DNA of 64,000 bases from CALFML01 sp044222245 (GTDB taxonomy: Bacteria > Myxococcota_A > Polyangia > Palsa-1104 > JAEUJZ01), in contig JBGANQ010000039.1 of NCBI GenBank assembly GCA_044222245.1, positions 10,840-74,839 of the forward strand, written 5' to 3'. A program made the translations under genes and the position numbers. Shown here piece by piece: positions 60,752-64,000 of this stretch (its first letter is position 1; every line of letters starts with the position of its first letter). The notes below the pieces were generated by a model. It worked only from the letters and a program-made list of their open reading frames with translations. It was not told the DNA's origin and did not search any database.

Positions 60752-63385
60752 TCAGGCGGCTCTTCGCCGCCTGGCGCGAGCGGCGCTCGAAAGGGCCGCG
60801 AGCAGACCGATTAGACCGAGGGCGCCGAGCGAGGCCCGCCCTCGCCAGGTGGTCGAGCAGGCGCAGCCGACCGCCTCGCCCGAGTCGCCGGACGACAGGC
60901 CAGAGGGACTGACAGGCGGGCTGGTCACCGCGGGGGCAGGCATGCGGATGATGACAGCAGAGGCAGCGCCCTCGGCCACCTGGATGCTGAAGGGGCCGGC
61001 GCTGCCTGGGCTGCCGCGCAGCTGACCGTTGACGGTGATGGACTCGGGCAGCTGGCTGGACTCCAGCTCGAGCTGGCCGCTCGGGCCGGCCGCGAGGGTG
61101 AGAGTCAGCGTCGGCGCGCTCCAGCTCGCGGCGGTGATCGGTCGCTCGGCGGCGGTGACGTGCAGGCCGGTCTCGCCGGTGTCCAGGTGCTGAACGGCGA
61201 CGGCGGCGGTGGCCGTGCCGTAGCGCAGCTCACCGCACAGCTCTTGGCCGCTGCGCCGGAACGCATCGGCCTGCAGCACGACGTGCGCCGGAGAGCCGGC
61301 GAAGCAGAACTTGGTCCGCAGGCCGGGCTGGCGCAGGGTGACGGTGAGAGTCTCGCCCTGCCGCACAAGGCCAGTGAACGCCTTGGAGATGTAGGTCAGC
61401 CGCGACTCGGCGGCCGGCGCCCCGAACCGGATTCCCAGCTCCTGCGTCGCCGCAAGCGGCGGCAGAACGACGGTGTCGGCGCTAAACGCCGGGTATGGCG
61501 CTCCGTTGAGGGTGACGGCGGCGATCGGCTGCGAGCTGGCGTTGACCCGCAGGCCCATGCCGGAGGCGTCGTCGCGATAGGCGGCGGGAAGGGCCGAGGT
61601 GTCGAGCGTCACCCGCAGCTCCTCGCCGCTCATCGCGCTTGTAAGCTGGGTGCCCTGGGCCAGATACAGCTTGCCAATGAGCTCGTGAACCGCCGGGGCA
61701 TAGATCCGGTTCTGCTCAAAGTGAGCGCTGTTCACGTCGTATAGTGGACGCGGGCGCTCCTGCGGATGGTAAAGCGGCGGGATGGACTCACCGATGCCGT
61801 AGTCGTGCCACATTTCGTTATACAGCACGCCGCGGCCAACCCGCTCCTGGAACCAGGCGAGGGTCTTTTTCTGCGCCTCGGCGGCCGCGGCGACCGTGTA
61901 GTTCCAGTCCTTGAAAAAGAGCCACTGGAAGTCGGGCGAGGCCACGTTGTTGATGACGGGCTTGGGGCCCACTCCGGCGGGCAGACCGAACCCCAGGACC
62001 CCGGTCGCGTAGGGCACGGTGTTTTCAAAGCCGTGCGTCATGAACAGGTCGATGGCGGCGAAGAAGCGCCCATAGTGCTCGCTGCGGATCGTCTCGCCGG
62101 GGTTTATGAAGGCATAGGCATCCGGCACAAAGCCGTTGCCGGTCAGGCCGCTGCGCAGATCCTGCAGCGAGCCGGCGACTTCGGCGGTCCAGCCGGCGCT
62201 GCTCAGGGTCGCACTCATGTCGTTGGGATGGCTGCGCGAGTGGGAGCCGATGCTGCCGCCGAGCTTTTGCAGAACGGGCCCGCTGGCGCGAAACAGACTG
62301 AAGGTGCCGCCGCTGGCGGCGAGACTGGAGACCACTCCGTAGAGCGTAGTTACGCCGGTGCGCTTGCCGAGGTCAACGAGGTAGTCAGCGGTGGCCTGGA
62401 CGGCCTTGGCGTCCTCGCTGACATCGCCATCGAGGCGGCCGACGACCGTCATCGGCGCATGCGAGAGCTGCAGGCCGACAAAAGGCTCGTTCTCCGGGCC
62501 GACCAGCCACGCCAGCGCCTCTACCAGGTAGGGCAGGAGGCGGTTGTCATAGAAGCCGGCGGGCGGCTCGTTGCGAAACGGAGTCGCCACGCCCGAGGCG
62601 GAATAGGAGCCGGCGGCGAGCACCCGGGCGCCGCCGGTCGCCGTGCCGACCACAAGATAAGGAACCGCCGCGCCGCCACCCGCCGGGGTCATCTCCAAGA
62701 GCACTTCGTTGCCGGGAGCGCCGGGACTTGTCAGCTCAAAGGTCTCGATCCCGGGGTCGCCCAGGCCCTGGGTGAGGGGGGTGGCGGCGGGAAGACCGAA
62801 GCGCAGCGCCACCTTGTGCGTGCTGCTCGAGGTGCGCACCGTGCCGCCGGGCAGCGGCTGCCAGGGGCCATCGGTTATGCCAAGATAGGGGAACGGGCCC
62901 GCCATCGAGCGATACTTTCCCGCCCCGCTGGCGTCGCGGTAGGCGATGCCGAGCGGCGCATCGAGAAATACCGAGCCGCCCGCTGCGACATGGCTCCCAA
63001 GGCGGGTGGCGAGCGGCGCGATGCGGCTGCTATTGACGTACTGGCAGCGGGCGAACCAGACGCTGGTGTAGCGGCTGACCTGGCTCGCCAGGAACTCGGT
63101 CAGGGTCAGCGTCTCATAGGGGACTCCGACGAGCCCGGCCAGACCGACGAGGCCCTGGCTGCTGCCTTGTGAGTAGTACCAGTCTTCAGTGTAGGACTCT
63201 TCGCACTGGACGACCGCGACCCGCGGCTTGTAGACCGCCTGCGCTGGGGCCGCACCGGCGAGCCCGGCGCTCAGAACAGCGCTGGCGAGCAGGCCGCGCA
63301 GCCGGGGCCGCCGCGGCAGTCCCTGCCGCAGGGAAGCAGAATCAACACGGTGTAGCGAAGGACAATCAACAGCCTGACAGTGCAT
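60752..63385 (-). CDS. Exported polysaccharide-deacetylase-like protein with MYXO-CTERM-like tail
   Basis: About 877 residues from the ATG at 63385 (TGGAG about 10 nt upstream; a GTG at 63412 is in frame). A signal peptide is followed by a Rossmann-like region. A NodB-like segment comes next, with GRLDGDVSED (about 317) and SHSRSHPND (about 380), recalling the Asp and the His-x3-His metal site of CE4 deacetylases. Beta-rich domains follow. The tail (about 840-877) has GCACS, a hydrophobic stretch and an Arg cluster, the tripartite layout of MYXO-CTERM surface sorting. Likely surface-displayed; substrate unknown. Confidence 0.75.
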   Translation of the reverse strand: MHCQAVDCPSLHRVDSASLRQGLPRRPRLRGLLASAVLSAGLAGAAPAQAVYKPRVAVVQCEESYTEDWYYSQGSSQGLVGLAGLVGVPYETLTLTEFLASQVSRYTSVWFARCQYVNSSRIAPLATRLGSHVAAGGSVFLDAPLGIAYRDASGAGKYRSMAGPFPYLGITDGPWQPLPGGTVRTSSSTHKVALRFGLPAATPLTQGLGDPGIETFELTSPGAPGNEVLLEMTPAGGGAAVPYLVVGTATGGARVLAAGSYSASGVATPFRNEPPAGFYDNRLLPYLVEALAWLVGPENEPFVGLQLSHAPMTVVGRLDGDVSEDAKAVQATADYLVDLGKRTGVTTLYGVVSSLAASGGTFSLFRASGPVLQKLGGSIGSHSRSHPNDMSATLSSAGWTAEVAGSLQDLRSGLTGNGFVPDAYAFINPGETIRSEHYGRFFAAIDLFMTHGFENTVPYATGVLGFGLPAGVGPKPVINNVASPDFQWLFFKDWNYTVAAAAEAQKKTLAWFQERVGRGVLYNEMWHDYGIGESIPPLYHPQERPRPLYDVNSAHFEQNRIYAPAVHELIGKLYLAQGTQLTSAMSGEELRVTLDTSALPAAYRDDASGMGLRVNASSQPIAAVTLNGAPYPAFSADTVVLPPLAATQELGIRFGAPAAESRLTYISKAFTGLVRQGETLTVTLRQPGLRTKFCFAGSPAHVVLQADAFRRSGQELCGELRYGTATAAVAVQHLDTGETGLHVTAAERPITAASWSAPTLTLTLAAGPSGQLELESSQLPESITVNGQLRGSPGSAGPFSIQVAEGAASAVIIRMPAPAVTSPPVSPSGLSSGDSGEAVGCACSTTWRGRASLGALGLIGLLAALSSAARARRRRAA

Positions 63386-63796
63386 ATAGGAATACTCCAA
63401 AAATCCAGGCACCAGCTCCCCGCTGGGGAGCGGCCAAGCCTGGGAATCACTCTAGGCGGCCGAGGGCCGCTGCTTCCCTTGGATGATCAAGCAGGAACCG
63501 GACCACTTGGCAGCCAGCGATTGCTGCGCGCTTGCCGTCGCGAGCGGACCAAGCCTCACCGCGGTGACGGCAATAAATGCGCACCTCCTTGCAAAGCCCG
63601 CAAGCGCTGCGGGCCGCGCGCCAAGCGGCGACCGTGCTGCGCGGTTTCCTCCTATGTAAGTCGATGCCGCAGCCGCGCTCTGTGAGGTCTAAAGGCAGAC
63701 CCGCACCAGACCTGACGCGACCTGCAGCTCCGTCCGCAGCCGTTGCCGTCGCGGCGCGGACGAGTTCAGGCGCCCTTGCGCTTGCAGCTGACGCTC
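63386..63796. other. Gap without a supported gene
   Basis: Frames on both strands are short, lack family features and overlap one another. A chance copy of GCGGTGA at 63561 has none of the arm motifs seen at the attachment sites. Confidence 0.45.
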
Positions 63797-63870
63797 TCGG
63801 CAAGAAAGTACCTGACCCTCAGTCTCGTCGGTGCGGCAAGTGTAGAGATGGGCTGCGGACATGTTGCGGA
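63797..63870 (+). repeat. 74-bp imperfect direct repeat, right copy
   Basis: Matches 57047-57120 in the same orientation, ungapped, about 76% identity. In the matching frame both copies read (V)xDPxSRRxG...DGLRTxCG. The 3' part of the FHA/sigma-54 gene is not visible after this copy within the remaining 130 nt. Confidence 0.7.
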
Positions 63871-64000
63871 TAGATTCGTGACTGGGCGGTTTGAGTAGGC
63901 GATCGGGCTACAAGGTAGGTCCGGGCGCAAGAAGTTACATACCCCGTAGTTGCGACAATGGCAGCTAGAAATCTGATCAAGCCTGCCCTCCTACGACCGG

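Noticed and set aside
63561..63567. GCGGTGA near the right end of the window
   Set aside because: None of the arm motifs is present at the required spacing and no kinase sequence adjoins it.

Overview
The window comes from a very GC-rich, diderm, myxobacteria-like (Myxococcota) chromosome. The signs are long Ser/Thr kinases fused to other modules, an ECF-type sigma factor with a kinase that has a zinc-finger N-terminus, lipoproteins with DL-rich linkers, a MYXO-CTERM-like C-terminus, and many genes overlapping by ATGA, GTGA or TTGA. I see no tRNA, rRNA or CRISPR array.

Main result: a signalling operon on the minus strand is split by about 35.6 kb of foreign DNA. The operon runs: two related small domain proteins (43.7-42.8 kb), a hybrid histidine kinase (42.8-40.9 kb), a Ser/Thr kinase, and a response regulator (3.96-3.38 kb). 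The kinase is broken exactly in the codons for its catalytic-loop HRD motif. Its N-terminal half lies at 40,877-40,009 and its C-terminal half at 4,440-3,953. A complete tyrosine recombinase (4,518-5,777) sits just inside the left junction. The core TCGCGGTGAAC occurs at both outer junctions. Near-copies occur at three internal positions (14.74, 32.18 and 38.51 kb), and these carry spacing-matched flanking arm motifs built on CTGGAAA. The insert therefore reads as a tandem array of segments accreted at one kinase attachment site: I (4.4-14.7 kb), II (14.7-32.2 kb), III (32.2-38.5 kb) and IV (38.5-40.0 kb). Only segment I carries an integrase.

Payloads. Segment I: integrase operon (EgtD-like methyltransferase, Zn/HTH protein, integrase), a P-loop kinase-like protein, a SpoIIAA-like protein, a polymorphic toxin carried on a predicted outer-membrane barrel with its immunity gene, a NagB-like gene, a large hairpin locus, and an HTH-XF1762-like protein. 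Segment II: a shortened sedolisin and a five-gene overlapping operon that looks like poly-gamma-glutamate synthesis (PgsC-like and PgsB-like) plus a very large outer-membrane-barrel protein suited to export. Segment III: an NAD-dependent molybdenum formate dehydrogenase (NuoE-NuoF fusion, catalytic subunit, FdhD) and a STAS-like protein. Segment IV: one GH19-type hydrolase.

Flanks. Left, 0-3.4 kb: the end of an aerotolerance (Bat) operon with a BatD-BatE fusion. Right of the operon: a MotA/TolQ/ExbB-like protein, a giant kinase/ATPase/FGE-sulfatase fusion with its sigma factor, a VWA lipoprotein, a CysQ-like phosphatase, an exported adenosine-deaminase-like protein, and a YgfZ-PrmA operon. 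At 57-64 kb an FHA gene appears truncated at a 74-bp imperfect direct repeat whose second copy is 6.75 kb away. Between the copies lie a beta-propeller lipoprotein, decayed signalling genes (PAS/STAS and a globin-coupled histidine kinase), and an exported polysaccharide-deacetylase-like protein.
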